A stretch of 64,000 bases of DNA from an uncultured bacterium (GTDB lineage: Bacteria > Planctomycetota > GCA-002687715): NCBI GenBank assembly GCA_902826835.1, contig CADEGH010000020.1, forward strand, positions 1 through 64,000, in the 5' to 3' direction. The notes under the pieces are model-generated. The model saw only the letters and a list, made by a program, of their open reading frames with translations, was not told the DNA's origin and ran no database searches. Positions 17,237 to 25,706 of the stretch are shown in pieces. The translations under genes and the position numbers were made by a program. Position 1 is the first letter of the stretch, and every line of letters starts with the position of its first letter.

Positions 17237-18739
17237 TTGAGCTCTGAAGGTCCGACCAGCGATTGCATTTCGGGATGGGTCGTCGCGCCGCTCGGCGGGG
17301 CGGCGGCGCTCTTGGTGGTGCTGTTCGTGGTGGGAGCAGCCTTTGGAGTGAAGGCGCCGATCGCGCTCGAGGTGGGGGAGCCGTTTATCGTCAGTGCGGC
17401 CTGGTACTCGGGAACCGGCGGGTCGCTCTACGCTCCGATCGACGGGATGCCGTTTCTGCACAACAACTACCACCCGCTCGCGCAGTGGATGGTGGCGCCA
17501 ATCCTCGCGATGACGGGGCCCTCGTTTGTTCCAATGCGAGTCCTCACCGCGCTCGCGGCGGCTGGGATCGCCGTCATCGTGGGAATGTTGGTGTCCCGAA
17601 ACACGGGGTCGCGGGGGGCCGGGGCGATCTCCGCCGGAATGCTGTTTTCGGTCGGCTTTGTCTTCCCGTGGTTGTGTCTCGGCCGCGTGGACGCGCTGGC
17701 GACGTTTTTTTCATGCTTGGCGATGGCGGTGGGCGCGGGGCGGCCGCGGTCGTGGTGGTGGCTCATTCCAGCGTGGCTCGCGTTCGCTACTAAGCAAACC
17801 GCGATTGCTGGCGCGAGCGCGCTGATCGTGCATGCGTGGTGCTTCGGGGACCGACGCCGCGTGGTCTACCAGGCGCTCACCTTCGGCGTGGGAGCGGTGG
17901 CCATCGTTGGGCTCTTCTCCCTCCTCACGCGCGGCGAGTCGTTTCGCCACGCCATCGTCTACAACGCGGAGCATGACCGAGGGACTTTCTGGCCGACCGA
18001 TCTGCCTCCGCTCGCCCTCCTGTGGGCGCTCGGTCCGAGCTTTGTCCTGGCGTTGGTGGCGCTGGTGGCACCGCGTCTCCGATCGCTGGCTCGATCGCCC
18101 TATCTGATTTGGTTCGGCCTGAGCTTCGCGCTCGCGCTGGTTTTTGTGCGCAAGTCGGGAAGTCACGTCCACTACTTCTTGGAGTCGGTGGCCGCCCTAG
18201 CGGTGTTGGCGGGTATTGCGGGCCACGCGACACTCGCGTCTTGGGCGAGGCGATCCCCCGGCGCGGCCTTCGGGTTGGCGGGCCTCCTCGCCCTGTCGGT
18301 GCTCCCGATTGCTCATCAAGAACACTGGCAGAAGCTCAAACACTTCCGACATTTGTGCGAGCGCAAAGACCCGATCGGACGTGAAGTTCGCGAAGCGGTC
18401 GCCGGGTCGCAGGCTCCGCTGCTTCTGCTCTCCAAGCTCGGCAGCCTCGCCGTCGAAGCCGGAAAGCCGGCGCATCTCGACATCGCCGACTTCGTCCGCC
18501 TCACCGCGCTTGGAAGGTTCGATGCACGAAAGCGCCTCGTGCCCCTCATCGAAGCCAAGGCCTTCGGAGTGATCGGGTGGCCGAGCTTCGAGAACGACGA
18601 AACCGCCGCGCAGCATTTCGACCCAGCCCGACTTGCCGGATTCGAGGCGGCCGTGCGCACGCACTATCAGCCGCTCGGGGCTCCTCTCGACGATCCGAAG
18701 GGTTATCACCGGGGGACCTTCTGGGTACCCAAACGATGA
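17237..18739 (+). CDS. GT-C fold membrane glycosyltransferase (PMT/ArnT-like)
   Basis: About 500 residues with ten or more transmembrane helices. The acidic first periplasmic loop, EVGEPFIVSAAWYSGTG (about residues 42-58), is where GT-C enzymes such as ArnT, PMT and STT3 carry the catalytic acid. A short C-terminal soluble tail follows the last helix. GT-C enzymes use polyprenyl-phosphate sugars as donors on the outer side of the membrane. The start is uncertain: TTG at 17237 was chosen because the hydrophobic sequence begins soon after; TTG at 17228 is an alternative. The stop overlaps the flippase ATG (ATGA), so the pair is coupled for lipid-linked glycan work. Confidence 0.75.
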   Translation: MSSEGPTSDCISGWVVAPLGGAAALLVVLFVVGAAFGVKAPIALEVGEPFIVSAAWYSGTGGSLYAPIDGMPFLHNNYHPLAQWMVAPILAMTGPSFVPMRVLTALAAAGIAVIVGMLVSRNTGSRGAGAISAGMLFSVGFVFPWLCLGRVDALATFFSCLAMAVGAGRPRSWWWLIPAWLAFATKQTAIAGASALIVHAWCFGDRRRVVYQALTFGVGAVAIVGLFSLLTRGESFRHAIVYNAEHDRGTFWPTDLPPLALLWALGPSFVLALVALVAPRLRSLARSPYLIWFGLSFALALVFVRKSGSHVHYFLESVAALAVLAGIAGHATLASWARRSPGAAFGLAGLLALSVLPIAHQEHWQKLKHFRHLCERKDPIGREVREAVAGSQAPLLLLSKLGSLAVEAGKPAHLDIADFVRLTALGRFDARKRLVPLIEAKAFGVIGWPSFENDETAAQHFDPARLAGFEAAVRTHYQPLGAPLDDPKGYHRGTFWVPKR

Positions 18740-20163
18740 CCAACTCGAGAGCCAAGCTCGACGGCCCCTTGGCCCTCACCCTCGCTCAGGCCTGGCACGC
18801 CTTCACCGGCTACCTGATTTTTGTCGCCGTCGCCCGCGCGCTCGGACGGGAGACCTACGGCGACTTCACGGTGGTGCTGTGGGCGATGACCACCACCGAG
18901 GCCTTCATGACCGATGGGGTCCCGAAGGCGGTGAGTTTCTACACGGCGCGCCACCCGGCCTCGGCGCGCTCACTTTTGCATCTCGGCCTGCGGCAGGTCA
19001 CGCTGTGCGCGGTCTTGCTCGGAGGCACCTTCGCTCTCGCCATGCCGTGGATTGCGGAGCGGCTGTGGAGAGACCCCGAGCTCGTGACGCCGGGGCGGAT
19101 CTCCGCCCTCGACCTTTTGGCCTTCGTCGGATTCGCGGTGGTCATTCAGGTCGTGAATGGCCTGCATCGGTTCGGGCGACAGGCGGCGATTTGGTTCACT
19201 TACAGCACGCTCAAGATGATCACCGTGCTGGGCGTGCTCGCGTGGAGTCGTGATCTTTCGACCGTCATCGGTGCGTATGTCGTGGCTTCTCTTCTGGGCA
19301 GCATCGCGGCCGTGCTGCTCGGGCGGACGACATCGATTCAGGGCCGGGAACCCGCTCCCTGCCAAGCCCGCGACCTTTGGCGCTTCGGACTCCCCATCTC
19401 GTTTCAGGCGCTCCTCATCCTTGCGCTCGTGAACTTGGACTTGTGGGTAGCGAAGGCGGCCCCCGGATCGACGGCGGCGACTCACGGGATCTACGGCGCG
19501 ACCGCGACCCTCGCCCGCGCGCTCTTTTTCATCTTCCGCGCCTTTGGCGACGCACTGTTCCCCGCGGTGGCTCGGGCGCTTTCGAGTGGCGATGCGGCGG
19601 GGGCCAGCCGATCCGCCCGCAAAGCGATCTCGCTCCTCCTTTGTCTGCTCCTTCCCGCCGTGGGCCTCGCGACCGGCTCGGCGCAGACTGTGCTTCCGGT
19701 GCTCTTCGGCGACGAGTCCTATGGAATGGGCGGCGATCTCATGCGGTTCTTGGCCCCCGCCGCGGGAGCTTGGACGCTCACCGCGGTCTCGACCTCGCTG
19801 CTCTCCGCGTCGGGGGCGGGCAAGCAGGCGCTGCTCGCGCTCGCGATCTGCGCCCTGGGTTCGGGGATCGCGATCCACTGGTCGGCGCAAATCTCGGGGC
19901 CGATGGGAGCTGCGCAGGCGGCCGCCGGGTCGGCGCTTGGTTCTGCGCTCTTGCTCGGTGGCCTCGCCGCGCAAAGGCTGGGTCGGGTGTGGTCGCTGTC
20001 CGCCGTCCTAGGGGCAGCCGGTGGCGGCCTCATCCTCGACCAGGCGCTGCACTGGTGGCGACCCGACTCCGCACTCGTCTTTGTGTACGGCGGGCTTTGC
20101 TACGCCGTCATCGTCGGCTTCTTGTGGATCAGCGGGGCCATCCCGCGCCGCGCTAAGGCCTGA
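18736..20163 (+). CDS. Polysaccharide/oligosaccharide flippase (MOP superfamily, Wzx-like)
   Basis: The 475-residue protein has 12-14 hydrophobic helices across its length. The N-terminal AQAWHAFTGYLIFVAVARALG has the spacing typical of RfbX/PST-type flippases, and GLPISFQALLILALVNLDLW at about residue 215 marks the second half. Such proteins move undecaprenyl-linked oligosaccharides across the inner membrane. The ATG overlaps the GT-C stop, arguing for joint expression. The substrate is unknown. Its 3' end overlaps the convergent YkgJ gene by 11 bases. Confidence 0.82.
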   Translation: MTNSRAKLDGPLALTLAQAWHAFTGYLIFVAVARALGRETYGDFTVVLWAMTTTEAFMTDGVPKAVSFYTARHPASARSLLHLGLRQVTLCAVLLGGTFALAMPWIAERLWRDPELVTPGRISALDLLAFVGFAVVIQVVNGLHRFGRQAAIWFTYSTLKMITVLGVLAWSRDLSTVIGAYVVASLLGSIAAVLLGRTTSIQGREPAPCQARDLWRFGLPISFQALLILALVNLDLWVAKAAPGSTAATHGIYGATATLARALFFIFRAFGDALFPAVARALSSGDAAGASRSARKAISLLLCLLLPAVGLATGSAQTVLPVLFGDESYGMGGDLMRFLAPAAGAWTLTAVSTSLLSASGAGKQALLALAICALGSGIAIHWSAQISGPMGAAQAAAGSALGSALLLGGLAAQRLGRVWSLSAVLGAAGGGLILDQALHWWRPDSALVFVYGGLCYAVIVGFLWISGAIPRRAKA

Positions 20164-20722
20164 ACCGGCGGGAAGGCGGCCGGCGCTTCCCCGAATTGGG
20201 GCTGCTCGGCCTTGGAGGTCGCTCCGTGCGCAGGGGCTCGCTCGAAGAGAGGGCCCGCAGCACCGCGACCGGGATCGGCAATCGCTCGCTCGCAAACCCG
20301 CGGAGTGCGTTGTCGGCCTCGCACTCGTCGTGCACGCGGTGGAACCACTCCGACTCTTGGTCGCAGGCGTCTTCGGTGAGGGGATTGAAAGACAAACACA
20401 CCGTGGGCTTGACCGTGAGCGGCAGCGCGCAGGTCATGTCTTTCTGCAAGAAACTGCAGGTGTAGCGAACCAACTCGCCGCGTTTCGGGAGCTGGTAGTG
20501 CTTCACCGTGGCTTCGAGGCGAGCCACGAGCCCCCTGCGTTCACCGGGGGGCAGGCCCCGCAGGTGCTCCGCGACCCTCTCGGCCTCGACCGGGAGGATC
20601 TCGGCGGCGTTGTGGGCTTCGGTGCAGCAAAGGCCGCAGTCCTGGCAGGTGCGCACGTTTTCTTGCACCCACACCACGTGCCGCTCGAGGGCGGGCCTTT
20701 GCGATCGGGCCGGACGAGTCAT
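20153..20722 (-). CDS. YkgJ-family cysteine-cluster protein
   Basis: Starting from the Met at 20722, the 189-residue protein has the family cysteine signature CQDCGLCC (about residues 25-32), more cysteines at TCSFLQKDMTC (~86-96) and CLSFNPLTEDAC (~105-116), and an ordered C-terminal extension rich in Arg/Pro. YkgJ-type proteins are thought to bind a zinc or iron-sulfur centre; their reaction is unknown. The frame is open upstream to 21424, but that part is antisense to moxR and is ignored. It converges with the flippase gene. Confidence 0.75.
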   Translation of the reverse strand: MTRPARSQRPALERHVVWVQENVRTCQDCGLCCTEAHNAAEILPVEAERVAEHLRGLPPGERRGLVARLEATVKHYQLPKRGELVRYTCSFLQKDMTCALPLTVKPTVCLSFNPLTEDACDQESEWFHRVHDECEADNALRGFASERLPIPVAVLRALSSSEPLRTERPPRPSSPNSGKRRPPSRRFRP

Positions 20723-20845
20723 CGTGGACCATCTTCCCGCTTGGGGCCGTCGAACAAAGGGGCGACCCGCGACGGAGTCATTTTGCTCCCGATTCGTACC
20801 GGAGAGCCTGGTGGGGAGCCCGCCGACTGCCGATAGGATCGACCC

Positions 20846-21835
20846 ATGAGCGTGGACATCACTGGAATCCAAGCCCGCGTCGTCGAACACGCCGCCCTCC
20901 TCGAGCGAGTGCGGTCCGAAATCCGAAAAGTGGTGGTGGGCCAGGAGCACCTGGTCTCCCGCCTGCTGGTCGCCCTTCTCTGCGGCGGCCACGTCCTCCT
21001 CGAAGGGGTACCCGGCCTCGCGAAGACCACCCTGATCAAGACCCTTGCCCGGGTCCTCAAGGTCAGCTTCCAACGAATCCAGTTCACCCCCGATCTTCTG
21101 CCCTCCGACCTCATCGGCACCTTGATCTACCAGCCGGCCAAAGGCGAGTTCTCGACCAAGAAGGGCCCGCTGTTCGCCAACCTCGTCCTCGCCGACGAGA
21201 TCAACCGCGCGCCGAGCAAGGTCCAAAGCGCCTTGCTCGAGGCGATGCAGGAACACCAGGTCACGATCGGCGACGAAACCTTCCCGTTGCCCGAGCCCTT
21301 CTTCGTGATGGCCACCCAAAACCCGATCGAGCAGGAGGGCACGTATCCGCTGCCGGAGGCCCAGGTCGATCGTTTCATGATGAAGCTGCTCGTGACCTAC
21401 CTGAAACCCGAGGACGAGTTCCAAGTGGTGGACCGCGCCCTGGGTGGCCTCGTGCCCCGCGTCGAACCCGTGCTTTCACCGGCCGAACTCGAAGCGGCTC
21501 GGCAGACGCTGGGCCTCATCGTCGTGGACGACAAGATCAAGAAGTACGTGGTGGCGGTGGTCACCGCGACCCGCGATCCCGCCGCAGCCGGTCTGAAGGA
21601 CCTGGTGCCTCTGATCGAGTACGGGGCCAGTCCGCGGGCGAGCCTCTACCTCGCTCAGGCCGCGCGGGCCCAGGCGTTCCTGAAGGGGCGCGGCTACGTG
21701 CTGCCGCAGGACGTGAAGGACATCGCGCAGGATGTGCTCCGCCACCGCGTCCTCCTCACCTACGAAGCCGAGGCCGAGGAAGTGATGGCGGATCAGGTCG
21801 TCGAGAAAATCCTGGCCAGCGTTCCGGTTCCCTGA
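20846..21835 (+). CDS. moxR: MoxR-type AAA+ ATPase
   Basis: The 329-residue protein has a Walker A GVPGLAKTT (residues 54-62), Walker B LVLADEINRAPSKVQSALLE (~117-136), sensor 1 FVMATQNP and the MoxR-specific QVDRFMMKL stretch, followed by the helical lid domain. MoxR ATPases act as chaperones that help mature or insert metal cofactors or VWA proteins. Here it heads an operon with DUF58 and three Bat-type proteins, the usual partners. The DUF58 gene begins 5 bases downstream. Length is normal. Confidence 0.95.
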   Translation: MSVDITGIQARVVEHAALLERVRSEIRKVVVGQEHLVSRLLVALLCGGHVLLEGVPGLAKTTLIKTLARVLKVSFQRIQFTPDLLPSDLIGTLIYQPAKGEFSTKKGPLFANLVLADEINRAPSKVQSALLEAMQEHQVTIGDETFPLPEPFFVMATQNPIEQEGTYPLPEAQVDRFMMKLLVTYLKPEDEFQVVDRALGGLVPRVEPVLSPAELEAARQTLGLIVVDDKIKKYVVAVVTATRDPAAAGLKDLVPLIEYGASPRASLYLAQAARAQAFLKGRGYVLPQDVKDIAQDVLRHRVLLTYEAEAEEVMADQVVEKILASVPVP

Positions 21836-21840
21836 CCGCC

Positions 21841-22728
21841 ATGGCGATTGAGGTCTCGGAAATCCTGAAAAAGGTTCGTCGCCTGCAAATCGTGGCGGCG
21901 CGCCAAGTCAACGACTTGTTGGCGGGGGCCTACCGGAGCTCCTTCCGCGGCCGCGGCATGGAGTTCGACGAGGTGCGCGAGTACGCCCCGGGCGACGACG
22001 TGCGCACGATCGACTGGAACGTCACCGCCAAGACGGGCCGCCCCTACGTCAAGCGATTCACCGAGGAGCGCGAACTCACGGTGATCTTCGCCGTCGACAT
22101 CTCCGGCAGCGGAGCGTTCGGAACCGCGCAGGGCTCCAAGCTCGATCGACTCGCCGAAGTGTGCGCATTGCTTTTGCTCAGCGCCCAGAAGAACAACGAC
22201 AAGATCGGGCTCCTCCTCTTCGCCGGGGGAGTGAAGGCCTACTATCCGGCGCGCAAGGGGAGAGCGGCGGGCCGACGCCTCCTACGCGAAATCGTGGCCG
22301 CCGAACCGGTGCACGAACGCACCGATCTGCCGGGTGCGCTCCAATATCTGTCGCGGGTCGTGCGGCGTCGGGCCGTTGTCTTCGTGATGTCGGACTTCTT
22401 GGATGTGGGAGAGTGGTCCCGCGACCTGCGGCTCACGGCCTTGCGTCACGACGTGATCGCGGTGCCGATCTCGGATCGTCACGAAGCCACTCTCCCTCCG
22501 GTCGGATTCCTGCGGCTCCGCGATCCCGAGACCGGCGCAATCATCGAACTCGACACGAGTCACCGCGAGGTCCGATCCTTGTTCGCCGCGCGCGAAACCA
22601 AGCGCAAGGCCGCGCTCCAAGAAACGCTGCGGCGGTCGCGGGTCGACGAATTGCCCCTCGAAACGGGCGGCGAGTACGCCACGAATCTGCGACGATTCTT
22701 CAAGTCGCGGGAGCGGCGCCGTGCGTAG
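21841..22728 (+). CDS. DUF58 protein with von Willebrand-A-like domain
   Basis: The 295-residue protein shows the DUF58 signature GRGMEFDEVREYAPGDDVR (about residues 38-56), followed by IDWNVTAKTGRPYVKRF and a VWA metal-binding motif DISGSG at about residue 88. DUF58 proteins are the usual MoxR partners and are thought to bind divalent metal through the MIDAS residues. It lies between moxR and the lipoprotein gene; the next gene's GTG starts inside this one (8-base overlap). Confidence 0.9.
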   Translation: MAIEVSEILKKVRRLQIVAARQVNDLLAGAYRSSFRGRGMEFDEVREYAPGDDVRTIDWNVTAKTGRPYVKRFTEERELTVIFAVDISGSGAFGTAQGSKLDRLAEVCALLLLSAQKNNDKIGLLLFAGGVKAYYPARKGRAAGRRLLREIVAAEPVHERTDLPGALQYLSRVVRRRAVVFVMSDFLDVGEWSRDLRLTALRHDVIAVPISDRHEATLPPVGFLRLRDPETGAIIELDTSHREVRSLFAARETKRKAALQETLRRSRVDELPLETGGEYATNLRRFFKSRERRRA

Positions 22729-23704
22729 TCCCGCGTGGATCGTTCTCGCACTTGGCCTTGTCGCCTGCTCTCCGAGCGACGAGGGAAATTCCGCGCCCGA
22801 GTCCGTCGCGGAGCGTTCGCTCCTCAAAGCCAAACACGGGCCGCTTGCGATCGAGTTAGTGATGCTCGGCGGGGAGCCCCGGCTCGGAGATCGGGTGAGC
22901 CTGGTCCTTCGTGCGGCGTCGGATCGTCCGATCACCCTGGAGCCGTATCGGGTTCCCCCGCGGGCCGGCCACCTGCGGGTGCGCGGGCGTGCTGAGCTCA
23001 CGCTCTCCGGAGACAAGGGCGAGTGTCGTTTCGAGGCCGAACCCGAGCGCAGTGGCCCGAACGTGGGACAACTTCCCCCACTGCGATTTCGAGTCGCCGA
23101 GGCGGCGGCGGACGCGGCCCTTCAGACTCTCTCCGTGCCCGGCTTCGAGTTCGAGGTTGCCGGGCCCCCGCCCGGGACGGAGGTTTCGCTCGAGTCGATC
23201 GCGGCGCGGCCGGACCTCGTCGAATTGGGAGTCCGGGGCCAGTCCCGTTCCCTCCTCTGGATCCTCGGCGTCGCCGCGGCCTTGGGCATGGTGGGCACGC
23301 TGATCTGGCTCCGTCGCAAGCCGGTCGACCCTCCGCCGCCGCCTCCCATCGACCCGCGCACGGAAGCCCGCCTCGCCCTTGATCGTTTGCTCCTCGAAGG
23401 CCACATCGAAGCGCGCCGCTTCGACCCCTTTTACGTGGGGCTCACGGGAATCGTGCGTCACTACGTCGAGCGTACGACCAATCTCTCGGCGCCCGACTTG
23501 ACGACCGAAGAGTTCCTCCGCGAGGCGGCCGGTCGCAACCTCTACCCACCCGCTGAACAAGCCCAGTTCGCCCGCTTCCTCGAGTCGGCGGACTTGGTGA
23601 AGTACGCCGGGCAGATCCCCGAGACTAAGGACATCGAAGCTGCGCTCGCGCGAGCGCGCACCTTCTGCGGTCTGGACGGCCAGATCCGCGCGGAGGCAGC
23701 ATGA
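22721..23704 (+). CDS. Bat-operon lipoprotein with single membrane helix
   Basis: The 327-residue protein has a lipoprotein signal peptide ending LVACSPS, a periplasmic beta-rich domain (~30-170), one transmembrane helix (~183-200), a proline run and a helical cytoplasmic tail with LTGIVRHYVERT. This layout matches the small membrane proteins (DUF4381-like) found between DUF58 and BatA in MoxR clusters. Their exact function is unknown. It starts with GTG inside the DUF58 gene and its stop overlaps the next ATG by 4 bases. Confidence 0.7.
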   Translation: MRSPAWIVLALGLVACSPSDEGNSAPESVAERSLLKAKHGPLAIELVMLGGEPRLGDRVSLVLRAASDRPITLEPYRVPPRAGHLRVRGRAELTLSGDKGECRFEAEPERSGPNVGQLPPLRFRVAEAAADAALQTLSVPGFEFEVAGPPPGTEVSLESIAARPDLVELGVRGQSRSLLWILGVAAALGMVGTLIWLRRKPVDPPPPPPIDPRTEARLALDRLLLEGHIEARRFDPFYVGLTGIVRHYVERTTNLSAPDLTTEEFLREAAGRNLYPPAEQAQFARFLESADLVKYAGQIPETKDIEAALARARTFCGLDGQIRAEAA

Positions 23705-24696
23705 GACTGCATGATCCGTGGTGGCTCGCGCTGTTGCCGGTGGCGGTCTACCTCGCCTGGCGGCGCTCCCGCCTGAAGCACCAACCGGCGGCGGTGTTTT
23801 CCAGCCTGGCCGGGCTGCGCGCGTTGCCGGTGACTTTGGCCAGTCGGGTGCGGCGGATCCTGCCCGTCGTTGAGTGCCTGGCATTGGCGCTGGTGATCCT
23901 CGCGCTCGCGCGGCCGGAGCGTCCCATCGGTCTTGGGCGCCGGGTGAGCGAAGGCATTGCGATCAACTTGGTCGTCGATCGCTCGGGATCGATGCAGGCC
24001 GATGATCTCGACGAGGACCCGTGGGATCGCCGCACCGTGCGCCGCATCGACGTCGTGAAGGCGGTGGTCCGAGATTTCATCGACACCGAAGGCGACCTGC
24101 CCGGCCGGCCGAACGACCTCTTGGGCCTCGTGACCTTCGCGGGCTTCGTGCAGACTCACTGCCCGCTCACGCTCGATTCCGCCGCCGTGCTCGAAAGCCT
24201 GAAGTTCGTCGACATTCCCAAGGTCGATGCCCGCGGTGACCCGTCGCTGCAAGAACTGCTCTCGACCGCGCTCGGGGACGGCTTGGTGATCGGCGTCTCG
24301 TCCCTCGCCGAACTGAAGGTCAAGACCAAAGTCTTGGTGCTGCTCTCCGACGGGAAGGGGAACGTGGGAATCGCCACGCCGGAGTCCGCCGCCGAGCAGG
24401 CGCTGCTTTCCGGAATCAAGATCTATGCGATCGGGATCGGCGAGCCGGGACCCGATCTCGGCGAGGACACCCTGCGGGCCATCGCCGAAAAGACCGGGGG
24501 TCGCTTCTACCTCGCACGCAGCGCTCGGGATCTCCGAGATGCCTACGGCGAGATCGATCGACTCGAACGCACCGAGGTCGAGGGCTTCGAGTCCGTGCGC
24601 TACGAACAGCTCTTCCGCTGGCCACTCGGAATCGGACTCGTCCTGCTCTTGGTCCATCGAATCCTGCTATTGACCCGATTCCGGAGCTTGCCATGA
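23701..24696 (+). CDS. batA: BatA-type membrane protein with VWA domain
   Basis: The 331-residue protein has an N-terminal hydrophobic segment (~6-18), a second one at ~58-76, a VWA domain with MIDAS motif DRSGSM (~95-100) and a C-terminal membrane helix. BatA/BatB proteins are linked with aerotolerance in Bacteroides and with MoxR-dependent assembly of periplasmic complexes. It overlaps the preceding and following genes by 4 bases each, so it is in a coupled operon. Confidence 0.85.
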   Translation: MRLHDPWWLALLPVAVYLAWRRSRLKHQPAAVFSSLAGLRALPVTLASRVRRILPVVECLALALVILALARPERPIGLGRRVSEGIAINLVVDRSGSMQADDLDEDPWDRRTVRRIDVVKAVVRDFIDTEGDLPGRPNDLLGLVTFAGFVQTHCPLTLDSAAVLESLKFVDIPKVDARGDPSLQELLSTALGDGLVIGVSSLAELKVKTKVLVLLSDGKGNVGIATPESAAEQALLSGIKIYAIGIGEPGPDLGEDTLRAIAEKTGGRFYLARSARDLRDAYGEIDRLERTEVEGFESVRYEQLFRWPLGIGLVLLLVHRILLLTRFRSLP

Positions 24697-25706
24697 ACGA
24701 CTGGAGCTTTCGGGACGGGACAGCCCTCTTTGCGCTGTGGGTGATTCCCGCGCTGGGACTCCTCGCGTGGCGCGCTCACCACCGCACCAAGGCGGCGGCG
24801 CGAGCGTTTGCGGGCGACACCATGCAGGCCCGGATTCTCCCGCCCCTGCGCGGAACGCAGGCGGCGACCACCATGGGCTTGTTTTTGGCCGGCCTCGCTA
24901 TGGCCACTTTGGCCTGGGCTCGTCCCACCTTCGACTTCGAGACGATCACGATGAGCGCGCGCGGTCTCGACATCGTGGTGGCCTTGGACGTGAGCCGTTC
25001 CATGCTCGCGAAGGAGGGCGGCGAGACGCGCCTGGATCGGGCCCGCGCTTCCGTCCGCTGGCTCGTGGAGGGACTGCGGCCCCACCGGCTCGGCCTCATT
25101 GCGTTCGCGGGCGAGGTGCTGCCGGCCTGTCCGCTCACCTTGGACCACGGCTACTTCCTCAGTGTGCTCGACGAGCTCTCGCCGGGGATGGTGGGTCGCG
25201 GGGGAACCCGGCTCGGGCCGGCCTTGGACCTCGCTGCGGAGATGCTCGACTCCGGGGCGGGACGGGATCGCATCCTGGTTCTCTTGAGCGACGCTGGCGA
25301 TCAGGACTCCTTGCCCCTCGACGCGGCGGCGTCGCTCGCGAAGAAGGGCATCCGCGTAGTGACCGTCGGCATCGGGCGGACCGAAGATCCCAACGCTCCG
25401 TTGGTCATCGACGACCAAGTCGTGCGCGACAAGTCGGGGCAGCCGGTCTTGGCCCGAGTCAACGGGGAACTCCTCTCGAACATTGCTCTGAAGACCGAGG
25501 GCATCTACGTCCCGCCGGACTCGACCGGGGAACTTCCCGCGCTGTTTGATCGGTACATGGCGCCGCTCGCGAAGGGTGAAGCGACGGACTATCAAGAGCG
25601 CCATCCCAAGGATCAATTTGGTTGGTTCCTGGCGCCTGCCGTGTTGCTCTTGCTTTGGCAGCTTGGTCGGCCGACGTATCCAGCGGTGAAAACGGAGGCG
25701 GCATGA
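24693..25706 (+). CDS. batB: BatB-type membrane protein with VWA domain
   Basis: The 337-residue protein has N-terminal hydrophobic segments (~7-22 and ~58-76), a VWA domain with DVSRSM at ~98-103, DHGYF and GLGPALD-like loops, and a C-terminal membrane segment ending LLLLWQLG. It is a paralogue of BatA with the same orientation. In such pairs the two VWA domains may form a complex with MoxR. The stop overlaps the following gene's ATG (ATGA). Confidence 0.85.
   Translation: MNDWSFRDGTALFALWVIPALGLLAWRAHHRTKAAARAFAGDTMQARILPPLRGTQAATTMGLFLAGLAMATLAWARPTFDFETITMSARGLDIVVALDVSRSMLAKEGGETRLDRARASVRWLVEGLRPHRLGLIAFAGEVLPACPLTLDHGYFLSVLDELSPGMVGRGGTRLGPALDLAAEMLDSGAGRDRILVLLSDAGDQDSLPLDAAASLAKKGIRVVTVGIGRTEDPNAPLVIDDQVVRDKSGQPVLARVNGELLSNIALKTEGIYVPPDSTGELPALFDRYMAPLAKGEATDYQERHPKDQFGWFLAPAVLLLLWQLGRPTYPAVKTEAA

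Noticed and set aside
20723..21424. N-terminal extension of the YkgJ-like frame
   Set aside because: It lies antisense to moxR, and the real cysteine-motif protein starts at the Met at 20722.
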